Source of the DNA: Halichoerus grypus | Lineage: Eukaryota > Chordata > Mammalia > Carnivora > Phocidae | Length of the DNA stretch: 64,000 nucleotides | Reading direction: 5' to 3' | Assembly (NCBI RefSeq): GCF_964656455.1 | Contig: NC_135714.1 | Location: forward strand, 167,168,243 to 167,232,242 | In this document: piece by piece, positions 1 through 10,036 of the stretch | Layout: each line of letters begins with the position of its first letter | Numbering within the stretch: position 1 is the first letter of the stretch | Program-made: the position numbers and the translations under genes | Notes under the pieces: model-generated | What the model was told of the DNA's origin: nothing | What the model saw: the letters and a program-made list of their open reading frames with translations, nothing else | Databases searched by the model: none

Positions 1-63
1 ACTAATGATGTAATGTATGGGGATTAACATAACAATAAAAACATTTAATAATAATAATAATAA
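1..63 (+). mobile_element. 3' end of LINE-1 copy preceding unit 1 (cut by window start)
   Basis: These are the last 63 bases of the same LINE-1 that ends every unit. They include the AATAAA poly(A) signal at 34-39 and the degenerate tail with (AAT)5. The right-hand 16-bp TSD follows at 64-79. The rest of this copy lies before the window. Confidence 0.95.
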
Positions 64-2562
64 AGAACGCTTGCTATTAGACTTCCATGCAAAAGTGGGG
101 CCGCAGTGCTAGCTTCATGAAACAAGTGGGGAGTCGTGTTCTGTCTTCTGCCGGGGCCTGAGTCCCACACGGAAAATGGGTCTGGACTCCCTTGCAGTGC
201 TCTCACGCACGCACACAACAAAATGCTGCCACCCTCAGGAGCAGCTGTTTTACCTGCAGCACAGGCTCTCAACCGAGTTTTTCCTTCGAGTTAGGTGGCT
301 GTGTTTAAGCCTGCACACACACCCTGGGCAATGGTACTAGCCCCATAACCATGATGTGAGTTGAGAGCTGCCTTCTGTACCGGCCTGTCTCTCCCCGATA
401 TTACGATATTGAAACCGTCCCAGGGCTCTCAGCCACAGTACACCCTAAACTGCTTCGCCCACACAGAGGTCGACGGTAGCTAAAGCACGGCTTCTCTACA
501 GTGTTGTTTCTTCGAGTTAGAACGCTAGCTATTAGACTTCCATGCAAAAGTGGGGCTGCCGTGCTAGCGTGATGAAACACATGGGGAGTCGTGTTCTGCC
601 TTTCGCTGGGGCCTGAGTCTCACTCGCAAAAAGCTTTGGACTCCCTTGCAGTGCTCTCACGCACGCACACAACAAAATGCTTGCACCCTCAGGAGCAGCT
701 CTTTTACCTGCAGCACAGGCTCTCTACCGAGTTTTTCCTTCGAGTTAGGTGGCTGTGTTTAAGCCTGCACACACCCACGGGGCAACGGAACTAGCCCCAT
801 AACCATGTAGTGAGTTCAGATCTGCCTTATGTGCCAGCCTGTCTCTCCCCCGATATTATGAAATGGAAACCGTCCCCAGGCTCTCAGCCACAGTACACCC
901 TAAACTGCTTCGCCCACAGAGAGGTCGACGGTAGCTAAAGCACGGTTTCTCTACAGTGTTGTTTCTCCGAGTTAGAAAGCTAGCTGTTAGACTTCCATGC
1001 AAAAGTGGGGCCGCAGTCCTAGCTTCATGGAGCAAGTGGGGAGTCGTGTTCTGGCTTCTTCCGGGGCCTGGGTCTCACAAGGAAAATGCTTTTGGACTCA
1101 CTTGCAGTGCGCTCACGCATGCACACAGCAAAATGCGTCCACCCTGAGGCATGGCTCTTTTAGCCGAAGCAGGAATTCCCTACAGAGTTGTTCCTTTGAG
1201 TTAGGTGGTTGGCTTTAGGCCTGCAGGCACCCCCGGGGCAAGGGCACTAGCCTCATCAACCAGAGGTGAGTTGAGAGCTGCCTTCCGCACCGGCCTGTTT
1301 CTCACTCCATTTCACGTCTGGGACCCTTTCCCCGGTCTCTCGTACACGAGCAGGGTCAAATTCCTCCTGCTTCAGGAACGGCAATGTTAACTCAAGCGCA
1401 GTCACTCGAGAGGATTGATTCTTGGTGTTAGTAGCCTGGGAACTAGGCATCCAGGCACACAGGGTACAGCAGTGCTAATCTCCTCAAACAAGAGGTGAGT
1501 CGACAGCAGCCTTCCTTCCAGGCCTGCTTCTCACTCCGAGTTACGTTTAGGTTCCATTTCTCATGCTTTCACAAAAACACACAACAGATGAAGTGCACGC
1601 TCAGGAAGGGCGATCTTTGCTGAGGCACGGGTTCTCTACAGTTTTGTTCCTTTGCGTTGCGTGGATGGCACTGAGGACTCCACGCACACACGGGAGAGCC
1701 GATCTAGTTTCCCGAAACAAGAGTTGAGTCCATAGGGGCCTTCTGCCCATGCTTATTTCTCCCTCCGAATTCGGCTGGGACTCCTTCCCCAGGTTTGCAC
1801 TCAAGCAGACTTGAAAATGCTGCCACCCTGTGGAGAGGCGAACGAGCTGAAGCTGGGGTTCTTGAGCGGCTTCTTTCTGCCAAATCAGTGTGGAGCCCTT
1901 AGCATTCCTATGCACACATGGAGCCGAAGTGTTAGCTTCAGGTAACAAGAGCTGAGTCGAGAGGAGCCTTCTGGCCCGGACTCCTTCTCCCTCGGTTTCA
2001 CGTAAGGAACCCGTTCCTCAGGCTCTCACCCACGGTAGCCTGGAAAGTGCTTCCTCCCTCAGAGAGGTGGATGGTAGCTAAAGCACGGTTTCTCTACCGT
2101 GTTGTTTCTTCCAGGGAGAACGCTAGCGATTAGATTTCCATGCAAAAGTAGGGCCGCAGTGCTAGCTAAATGAAACACACGGGGAGTCGTCTTCTGCCTT
2201 TTGCTGGGGCCTGAGTCTCACTCGCAGAAACTTTGGACTCCCTTGCAGTCCTCTCACGCACGCACACAACCAAATGCTTCCACCCTCAGGAGCGGCTGTT
2301 TGAGCTGAAGCACGGATTCTCTACCGTGTTTTTCCTTTGAGTTAGGTGGCTGTCTTTCAGCCTGCACACACACCCAGGGCAACGGTACTAGCCCCATAAC
2401 CATGATGTGAGTTGAGAGCTGCCTTCTGTACCGGCCTGTCTCTCCCCCGATTTTACAAAATGGAAAATGTCCCCAGGCTCTCAGCCACAGTACACCCGAA
2501 ACTGCTTCGCCCACAGAGAGGTCGACGGTAGCTAAAGCACGGTTTCTCTACTGTGTAGTTTC
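64..2562. repeat. First 11-monomer half-block of unit 1
   Basis: This segment aligns with 2563-4673 at a constant offset of ~2,505 bases (11 x ~227.7), for example 997 with 3503 and 956 with 3462. It is the complete version of the duplicated block. It keeps 1439-1833, which the second copy lacks. Divergence between the two halves is visibly much higher than between units, so this duplication is older than amplification of the 5.3-kb unit. Confidence 0.88.
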
Positions 2563-4696
2563 TTCGAGTTAGAACGCTAGCTCTTAGACTTCCATGCAAA
2601 TGTGGGGCTGCCGTGCTAGCTTGGTAAAACACATGGGGAGTCGTGTTCTGCCTTTCGCTGGGGCCTGAGTCTCACTCGCAAAATGCTTTGGACTCCCTTG
2701 CAGTGCTCTCACGCACGCACACAACAAAAGGCTTCCACCCTTAGGAGCAGCTGTTTTACCTGCAGCTCGGATTCCCTACCGAGTTTTTCCTTCGAGTTAA
2801 GTGGCTGTCTTTAAGCCTGCACACACCCACGGGGCAACGGAACTAGCCCCTTAAGCATGTAGTGAGTTGAGAGCTGCCTTCTGTACCGGACTGTCTCTCC
2901 CCCTATATTCCGAAATGGAAACCGTCCCCAGGCTGCCAGCCACAGTACACCCTAAACTGCTTCGCCCACACAGAGGTCGACGGTAGCTAAAGCACGGCTT
3001 CTCTACAGTGTTGTTTCTTCGACTTAGAACGCTAGCTATTAGACTTCCCTGAAAAGTGGCGCTGCCGTGCTAGGTTGATGAAACACATGGGGAGTGGTGT
3101 TCTGCCTTTCGCTGGGGCCTGAGTCTCACTCGCAGAAAGCTTTGGACTCCCTTGCAGTGCTCTCACGCACGCACACAACAAAATGCTTCCACCCTCAGGA
3201 GCAGCTGTTTTACCTGCAGCACAGGCTCTCTACCGAGTTTTTCCTTCGAGTTAGGTGGCTGTGTTTAAGCCTGCACACACACCCTGGGCAACGGTAGTAG
3301 CCCCATAACCATGATGTGAGTTGAGAGCTGCCTTCTGTGCCGGCCTGTCCCTCCACCGATATTATGATATTGAAACCGTCCCAGGGCTCCCAACCTCAGT
3401 ACACCCTAAACTGCTTCGCCCTCAGAGAGGTCGACGGTAGCTAAAGCACGGTTTCTCTACAGTGTTGTTTCTTCGACTTAGAAAGCTAACTATCAGACTT
3501 CCATGCAAAAGTGGGGCCGCAGTATTAGATTCATGGAGCAAGTGGGGAGTCGTGTTCTGGCTTCTTCTGGGGCCTGGGTCTCACAAGGAAAATGCTTTTG
3601 GACTCACTTGCTGTGCACTCACGCATGCACACCACACAATGCGTCCACCCTGAGGCATGGCTCTTTTAGCCGAAGCAGGAATTCTCTACAGAGTTGTTCC
3701 TTTGAGTTAGGCGGTTGGCTTATGGCCTGCAGGAACACACGGGGCAAGGGTACTGGCCTCATAAACAAGAGGTGAGTTGAGAGCTGCCTTCCGCACCGGC
3801 CTGTTTCTCACTCCATTTCACGTATGGGACCCTTTCCCCGGTCTCTCATACACGAACACTATACCACTCCTGCGGCTTCAGGAACTGCAATGTTAGCTAA
3901 AGCGCAGTAACGCTACAGCCTTGATTCTTGGTGTTAGTAGTCTGGTAGGCGAATGAGCTGCACCTGGGATTCTTGACAGGCTTGTTTCTTCCCAGTCAGT
4001 GTCGAGCACATAGCATTCCAAGCACACATGGAGCAGTAGTGTTAGCTTCAGGTAGCAAGAGCTGAGTCCAGAGGTGCCTTCTGCCCGGACCTATTTCTCC
4101 CTTGGTTTCACGTATGGAACCCGTTCCCCAGGCTCTCAGCCACGGTACTCCGTGTAATACTTCCTCCATCTAGAGGTCGACGGTAGCTAAAGCAGGGTTT
4201 CTCTACAGTGTTGTTTCTTCGAGTTAGAACACTAGCTGTTAGACTTCCATGCAAAAGTGGGGCTGCCGTGCTAGCGTGATGAAACACATGGGGAGTCGTG
4301 TTCTGCCTTCTGCTGGGGCCTGAGGCTCACTCACAAAAGGCTTTGGACTCCCTTGCAGGGCTCTCATGCACGCACACAACATAATGCTTCCACCTTCAAG
4401 AGCGGCTCTTTTAGCTGAAGCATGGATTCTCCAGCGAGTTTTTCCTTCGAGTTAGGCGGTTTTCATGAAGCCTGCACACACACCCGGGGCAACGGTACTA
4501 GCCCCATAACCATGGTGTGAGTTGAGAGCTGCCTTCTCTCCGGGCTGTCTCTCCCTCGATTTTAGGAAACGGAACCCGTCCCCAGGCTCTCACCCACCGT
4601 ACACCCTAAACTGCTTCCTCCCACACAGAGGTCGTCGGTAGCTAAAGCACGGTTTCTCTTCAGTGTTGTTTCTCCAAGTTAGAACGCTTGCTATTA
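2563..4696. repeat. Second half-block of unit 1, with ~394-bp internal deletion
   Basis: This is the second copy of the 11-monomer block. Collinearity with the first copy holds to about 3945, where the equivalent of 1439 joins the equivalent of 1833. It then resumes to the end. The junction leaves a 61-bp monomer remnant between landmarks 3928 and 3989. The last monomer carries the LINE-1 insertion. The same junction is in all twelve complete units (for example ~9285 and ~13710), so it predates the array expansion. Confidence 0.85.
4446..4460 (+). other. Near-match to the CENP-B box (8 of 9 core bases)
   Basis: TTCGAGTTAGGCGGT fits the mammalian CENP-B box core TTCG-N4-A-N2-CGGG except for the last core base (T instead of G). 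It occurs once per unit, 251 bases before the LINE-1 start, for example at 9786-9800 in unit 2. The other monomers carry worse matches at the same landmark (TGGC or ACGC in place of CGGG). Binding is unproven and one core mismatch may abolish it. A chance match from the monomer landmark is quite possible. Confidence 0.3.
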
Positions 4697-4925
4697 ATGT
4701 CCACAATAGCCAAACTGTGGAAAGAGCCAAGATGTCCACCAACAGATGAATGGATAAAGAAGAGGGGGTATATATATATATATATATACAATGGAATATT
4801 ATGCAGCCATCAAAAGGAATGAGATCTTGCCCTCTGCAACGACGTGGATGGAACTGGAGGGTATCATGCTGAGCGAAATAAGTCAAACAGAGAAAGACAT
4901 GTATCATATGACCTCACTGATATGA
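4697..4925 (+). pseudogene. LINE-1 ORF2 C-terminal remnant, frameshifted at a (TA)n tract
   Basis: Frame 1 from 4697 reads IAKLWKEP and TDEWIKK, typical of the L1 ORF2 protein C-terminus. After the (TA)n tract at 4769-4788 the match moves to another frame reading MEYYAAIKRNEI and WMELEGIMLSEISQ, ending at TGA 4923-4925. Restoring the frame would need the TA count n to satisfy n mod 3 = 2. The observed counts of 6, 7, 9 and 10 all fail, so the remnant is broken in all twelve units. It lacks the endonuclease and reverse transcriptase domains and cannot be functional. Confidence 0.92.
4769..4788. repeat. (TA)10 microsatellite, unit 1 LINE-1
   Basis: Ten TA repeats directly after GGGGG. This accounts for all of the 6-base length difference from unit 2. 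Confidence 0.97.
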
Positions 4926-5403
4926 GGAATTCTTAATCTCAGGAAACAAACTGAGGGTTGCTGGAGTGGGGGCTGGGGTGGGAGGGATGGGGTCACTGGG
5001 TGTTGGACACTGGGGAGGGTATGTGTTCTGGTAAGCGCTGTGAATTGTGCAAGACTGTTGAATCTCAGATCTGTACCTCTGAAACAAATAATGCAATATA
5101 TGTTAAGAAAGAAAAAAAGAAGAAGAAGAATGTAGCAGGAGGGGAAGAATGAAGGGGGGAAAATCGGAGGGGGAGAAGAACCATGAGAGACGATGGACTC
5201 TGAAAAACAAACTGAGGGTTCTAGAGGGGAGGGGGGTGGGAGGATGGGTTAGCCTGGTGATGGGTATTGAGCAGGGCACGATCTGCATGGAGCACTGGGT
5301 GATATGCACAAACAATGAATCATGGAACACTATATCTAAAACTAATGATGTAATGTATGGGGATTAACATAACAATAAAAACATTTAATAATAATAATAA
5401 TAA

Positions 5404-8400
5404 AGAACGCTTGCTATTAGACTTCCATGCAAAAGTGGGGCCGCAGTGCTAGCTTCATGAAACAAGTGGGGAGTCGTGTTCTGTCTTCTGCCGGGGCCTG
5501 AGTCCCACACGGAAAATGGGTCTGGACTCCCTTGCAGTGCTCTCACGCACGCACACAACAAAATGCTGCCACCCTCAGGAGCAGCTGTTTTACCTGCAGC
5601 ACAGGCTCTCTACCGAGTTTTTCCTTCGAGTTAGGTGGCTGTGTTTAAGCCTGCACACACACCCTGGGCAATGGTACTAGCCCCATAACCATGATGTGAG
5701 TTGAGAGCTGCCTTCTGTACCGGCCTGTCTCTCCCCGATATTACGATATTGAAACCGTCCCAGGGCTCTCAGCCACAGTACACCCTAAACTGCTTCGCCC
5801 ACACAGAGGTCGACGGTAGCTAAAGCACGGCTTCTCTACAGTGTTGTTTCTTCGAGTTAGAACGCTAGCTATTAGACTTCCATGCAAAAGTGGGGCTGCC
5901 GTGCTAGCGTGATGAAACACATGGGGAGTCGTGTTCTGCCTTTCGCTGGGGCCTGAGTCTCACTCGCAAAAAGCTTTGGACTCCCTTGCAGTGCTCTCAC
6001 GCACGCACACAACAAAATGCTTGCACCCTCAGGAGCAGCTCTTTTACCTGCAGCACAGGCTCTCTACCGAGTTTTTCCTTCGAGTTAGGTGGCTGTGTTT
6101 AAGCCTGCACACACCCACGGGGCAACGGAACTAGCCCCATAACCACGTAGTGAGTTCAGATCTGCCTTATGTGCCAGCCTGTCTCTCCCCCGATATTATG
6201 AAATGGAAACCGTCCCCAGGCTCTCAGCCACAGTACACCCTAAACTGCTTCGCCCACAGAGAGGTCGACGGTAGCTAAAGCACGGTTTCTCTACAGTGTT
6301 GTTTCTCCGAGTTAGAAAGCTAGCTGTTAGACTTCCATGCAAAAGTGGGGCCGCAGTCCTAGCTTCATGGAGCAAGTGGGGAGTCGTGTTCTGGCTTCTT
6401 CCGGGGCCTGGGTCTCACAAGGAAAATGCTTTTGGACTCACTTGCAGTGCGCTCACGCATGCACACAGCAAAATGCGTCCACCCTGAGGCATGGCTCTTT
6501 TAGCCGAAGCAGGAATTCCCTACAGAGTTGTTCCTTTGAGTTAGGTGGTTGGCTTTAGGCCTGCAGGCACCCCCGGGGCAAGGGCACTAGCCTCATCAAC
6601 CAGAGGTGACTTGAGAGCTGCCTTCCGCACCGGCCTGTTTCTCACTCCATTTCACGTCTGGGACCCTTTCCCCGGTCTCTCGTACACGAGCAGGGTCAAA
6701 TTCCTCCTGCTTCAGGAACGGCAATGTTAACTCAAGCGCAGTCACTCTAGAGGATTGATTCTTGGTGTTAGTAGCCTGGGAACTAGGCATCCAGGCACAC
6801 AGGGTACAGCAGTGCTAATCTCCTCAAACAAGAGGTGAGTCGACAGCAGCCTTCCTTCCAGGCCTGCTTCTCACTCCGAGTTACGTTTAGGTTCCATTTC
6901 TCATGCTTTCACAAAAACACACAACAGATGAAGTGCACGCTCAGGAAGGGCGATCTTTGCTGAGGCACGGGTTCTCTACAGTTTTGTTCCTTCGCGTTGC
7001 GTGGATGGCACTGAGGACTCCACGCACACACGGGAGAGCCGATCTAGTTTCCCGAAACAAGAGTTGAGTCCATAGGGGCCTTCTGCCCATGCTTATTTCT
7101 CCCTCCGAATTCGGCTGGGACTCCTTCCCCAGGTTTGCACTCAAGCAGACTTGAAAATGCTGCCACCCTGTGGAGAGGCGAACGAGCTGAAGCTGGGGTT
7201 CTTGAGCGGCTTCTTTCTGCCAAATCAGTGTGGAGCCCTTAGCATTCCTATGCACACATGGAGCCGAAGTGTTAGCTTCAGGTAACAAGAGCTGAGTCGA
7301 GAGGAGCCTTCTGGCCCGGACTCCTTCTCCCTCGGTTTCACGTAAGGAACCCGTTCCTCAGGCTCTCACCCACGGTAGCCTGGAAAGTGCTTCCTCCCTC
7401 AGAGAGGTGGATGGTAGCTAAAGCACGGTTTCTCTACCGTGTTGTTTCTTCCAGGGAGAACGCTAGCGATTAGATTTCCATGCAAAAGTAGGGCCGCAGT
7501 GCTAGCTAAATGAAACACACGGGGAGTCGTCTTCTGCCTTTTGCTGGGGCCTGAGTCTCACTCGCAGAAACTTTGGACTCCCTTGCAGTCCTCTCACGCA
7601 CGCACACAACCAAATGCTTCCACCCTCAGGAGCGGCTGTTTGAGCTGAAGCACGGATTCTCTACCGTGTTTTTCCTTTGAGTTAGGTGGCTGTCTTTCAG
7701 CCTGCACACACACCCAGGGCAACGGTACTAGCCCCATAACCATGATGTGAGTTGAGAGCTGCCTTCTGTACCGGCCTGTCTCTCCCCCGATTTTACAAAA
7801 TGGAAAATGTCCCCAGGCTCTCAGCCACAGTACACCCTAAACTGCTTCGCCCACAGAGAGGTCGACGGTAGCTAAAGCACGGTTTCTCTACTGTGTAGTT
7901 TCTTCGAGTTAGAACGCTAGCTCTTAGACTTCCATGCAAATGTGGGGCTGCCGTGCTAGCTTGGTAAAACACATGGGGAGTCGTGTTCTGCCTTTCGCTG
8001 GGGCCTGAGTCTCACTCGCAAAATGCTTTGGACTCCCTTGCAGTGCTCTCACGCACGCACACAACAAAAGGCTTCCACCCTTAGGAGCAGCTGTTTTACC
8101 TGCAGCTCGGATTCCCTACCGAGTTTTTCCTTCGAGTTAAGTGGCTGTCTTTAAGCCTGCACACACCCACGGGGCAACGGAACTAGCCCCTTAAGCATGT
8201 AGTGAGTTGAGAGCTGCCTTCTGTACCGGACTGTCTCTCCCCCTATATTCCGAAATGGAAACCGTCCCCAGGCTGCCAGCCACAGTACACCCTAAACTGC
8301 TTCGCCCACACAGAGGTCGACGGTAGCTAAAGCACGGCTTCTCTACAGTGTTGTTTCTTCGACTTAGAACGCTAGCTATTAGACTTCCCTGAAAAGTGGC

Positions 8401-10036
8401 GCTGCCGTGCTAGCTTGATGAAACACATGGGGAGTCGTGTTCTGCCTTTCGCTGGGGCCTGAGTCTCACTCGCAGAAAGCTTTGGACTCCCTTGCAGTGC
8501 TCTCACGCACGCACACAACAAAATGCTTCCACCCTCAGGAGCAGCTGTTTTACCTGCAGCACAGGCTCTCTACCGAGTTTTTCCTTCGAGTTAGGTGGCT
8601 GTGTTTAAGCCTGCACACACACCCTGGGCAACGGTAGTAGCCCCATAACCATGATGTGAGTTGAGAGCTGCCTTCTGTGCCGGCCTGTCCCTCCACCGAT
8701 ATTATGATATTGAAACCGTCCCAGGGCTCCCAACCTCAGTACACCCTAAACTGCTTCGCCCTCAGAGAGGTCGACGGTAGCTAAAGCACGGTTTCTCTAC
8801 AGTGTTGTTTCTTCGACTTAGAAAGCTAACTATCAGACTTCCATGCAAAAGTGGGGCCGCAGTATTAGATTCATGGAGCAAGTGGGGAGTCGTGTTCTGG
8901 CTTCTTCTGGGGCCTGGGTCTCACAAGGAAAATGCTTTTGGACTCACTTGCTGTGCACTCACGCATGCACACCACACAATGCGTCCACCCTGAGGCATGG
9001 CTCTTTTAGCCGAAGCAGGAATTCTCTACAGAGTTGTTCCTTTGAGTTAGGCGGTTGGCTTATGGCCTGCAGGAACACACGGGGCAAGGGTACTGGCCTC
9101 ATAAACAAGAGGTGAGTTGAGAGCTGCCTTCCGCACCGGCCTGTTTCTCACTCCATTTCACGTATGGGACCCTTTCCCCGGTCTCTCATACACGAACACT
9201 ATACCACTCCTGCGGCTTCAGGAACTGCAATGTTAGCTAAAGCGCAGTAACGCTACAGCATTGATTCTTGGTGTTAGTAGTCTGGTAGGCGAATGAGCTG
9301 CACCTGGGATTCTTGACAGGCTTGTTTCTTCCCAGTCAGTGTCGAGCACATAGCATTCCAAGCACACATGGAGCAGTAGTGTTAGCTTCAGGTAGCAAGA
9401 GCTGAGTCCAGAGGTGCCTTCTGCCCGGACCTATTTCTCCCTTGGTTTCACGTATGGAACCCGTTCCCCAGGCTCTCAGCCACGGTACTCCGTGTAATAC
9501 TTCCTCCATCTAGAGGTCGACGGTAGCTAAAGCAGGGTTTCTCTACAGTGTTGTTTCTTCGAGTTAGAACACTAGCTGTTAGACTTCCATGCAAAAGTGG
9601 GGCTGCCGTGCTAGCGTGATGAAACACATGGGGAGTCGTGTTCTGCCTTCTGCTGGGGCCTGAGGCTCACTCACAAAAAGCTTTGGACTCCCTTGCAGGG
9701 CTCTCATGCACGCACACAACATAATGCTTCCACCTTCAAGAGCGGCTCTTTTAGCTGAAGCATGGATTCTCCAGCGAGTTTTTCCTTCGAGTTAGGCGGT
9801 TTTCATGAAGCCTGCACACACACCCGGGGCAACGGTACTAGCCCCATAACCATGGTGTGAGTTGAGAGCTGCCTTCTCTCCGGGCTGTCTCTCCCTCGAT
9901 TTTAGGAAACGGAACCCGTCCCCAGGCTCTCACCCACCGTACACCCTAAACTGCTTCCTCCCACACAGAGGTCGTCGGTAGCTAAAGCACGGTTTCTCTT
10001 CAGTGTTGTTTCTCCGAGTTAGAACGCTTGCTATTA
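5404..10036. repeat. Satellite block of unit 2
   Basis: Exactly the length of block 1 (4,633 bp), with the same monomer order and the same half-block junction near 9285. Differences from unit 1 seen by eye include T for A at ~5611, ACCACG for ACCATG at ~6145, GTGACTTG for GTGAGTTG at ~6610, TCTAGA for TCGAGA at ~6747, TTCGCG for TTTGCG at ~6992, CTAAAC for CGAAAC at ~7838 and a private GAGTCGTG at ~8433. No gene or other feature is visible. Confidence 0.96.

Larger units (their letters stand above)
64..4696. repeat. Satellite block of unit 1 (20 monomers plus a remnant)
   Basis: Reference block for the array. A recurring monomer landmark related to TTCGAGTTAG lies at 285, 511, 739, 966, 1195, 1422, 1651, 1879, 2109, 2336, 2563, 2791, 3018, 3245, 3472, 3701, 3928, 3989, 4218, 4446 and 4673. 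Spacing is 226-230 bp except for one 61-bp interval (3928-3989). Class A monomers follow the landmark with AACGCTAGCTATTAGACTTCC-like sequence. Class B monomers follow it with GTGGCTGTGTTTAAGCCTGC-like sequence. They are homologous along their length but clearly diverged. Landmarks 1195-2109 include more diverged classes. No splice-structured gene, RNA gene or SINE is visible. Unit-specific features: CGAAAC at ~2498 (shared only with unit 6), AGGTTGATG at ~3073 (shared with unit 3) and a private CCAAG at ~4674. Confidence 0.96.
4697..5403 (+). mobile_element. 5'-truncated LINE-1 insertion, unit 1 (reference copy)
   Basis: A 707-bp LINE-1 3' fragment. Order: end of ORF2 (4697-4925), then a G-rich 3' UTR with candidate G-quadruplex runs at 4968-4992 and 5226-5248, an A/G-rich stretch at ~5101-5130, the poly(A) signal AATAAA at 5374-5379, and a degenerate A-rich tail ending in (AAT)5 and A bases. 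A perfect 16-bp TSD, AGAACGCTTGCTATTA, lies at 4681-4696 and 5404-5419. Intact monomers carry AGAACGCTAGCTATTA at the same place, which identifies the pre-insertion site. The + strand reads TT|AGAA at the left junction, meaning a bottom-strand TTCT/AA nick, a known variant of the L1 endonuclease site. The 3' UTR looks carnivoran. Copies in other units are nearly identical apart from (TA)n. Confidence 0.95.

Noticed and set aside
1601..1948. Minus-strand 115-codon open frame, open in all twelve complete units
   Set aside because: It lies within diverged satellite monomers, has no recognisable domain, signal peptide or membrane segment, and its preservation follows from the >99% nucleotide identity of the units. 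Variants include amino-acid changes, and the second half-block lacks the region. Not called as a gene.
4168..4180. CATCTAGAGGTCG as a possible CTCF core site, as in macrosatellites such as DXZ4
   Set aside because: Only about 10 of 13 positions fit and important core bases are wrong. A position-weight-matrix scan would be needed; I do not claim it.
5246..5251. GGGTTA as a possible telomeric repeat trace
   Set aside because: A single GGGTTAG occurrence within the LINE-1 3' UTR, with no tandem TTAGGG.
4697..5403. Two separate LINE-1 3' ends joined, because the A/G-rich stretch at ~5101-5130 resembles an internal poly(A) tail
   Set aside because: There is a single TSD pair around the whole segment, and I recall this order as the normal carnivoran L1 3' UTR. 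Alignment to an L1 consensus would settle it.
8843..9115. Repeated 60-105-codon frames throughout the array
   Set aside because: Several overlap in different frames and strands over the same satellite sequence. The minus-strand frames ending in poly-Tyr or poly-Ser come from reading the (AAT)n and A/G-rich parts of the LINE-1 backwards.
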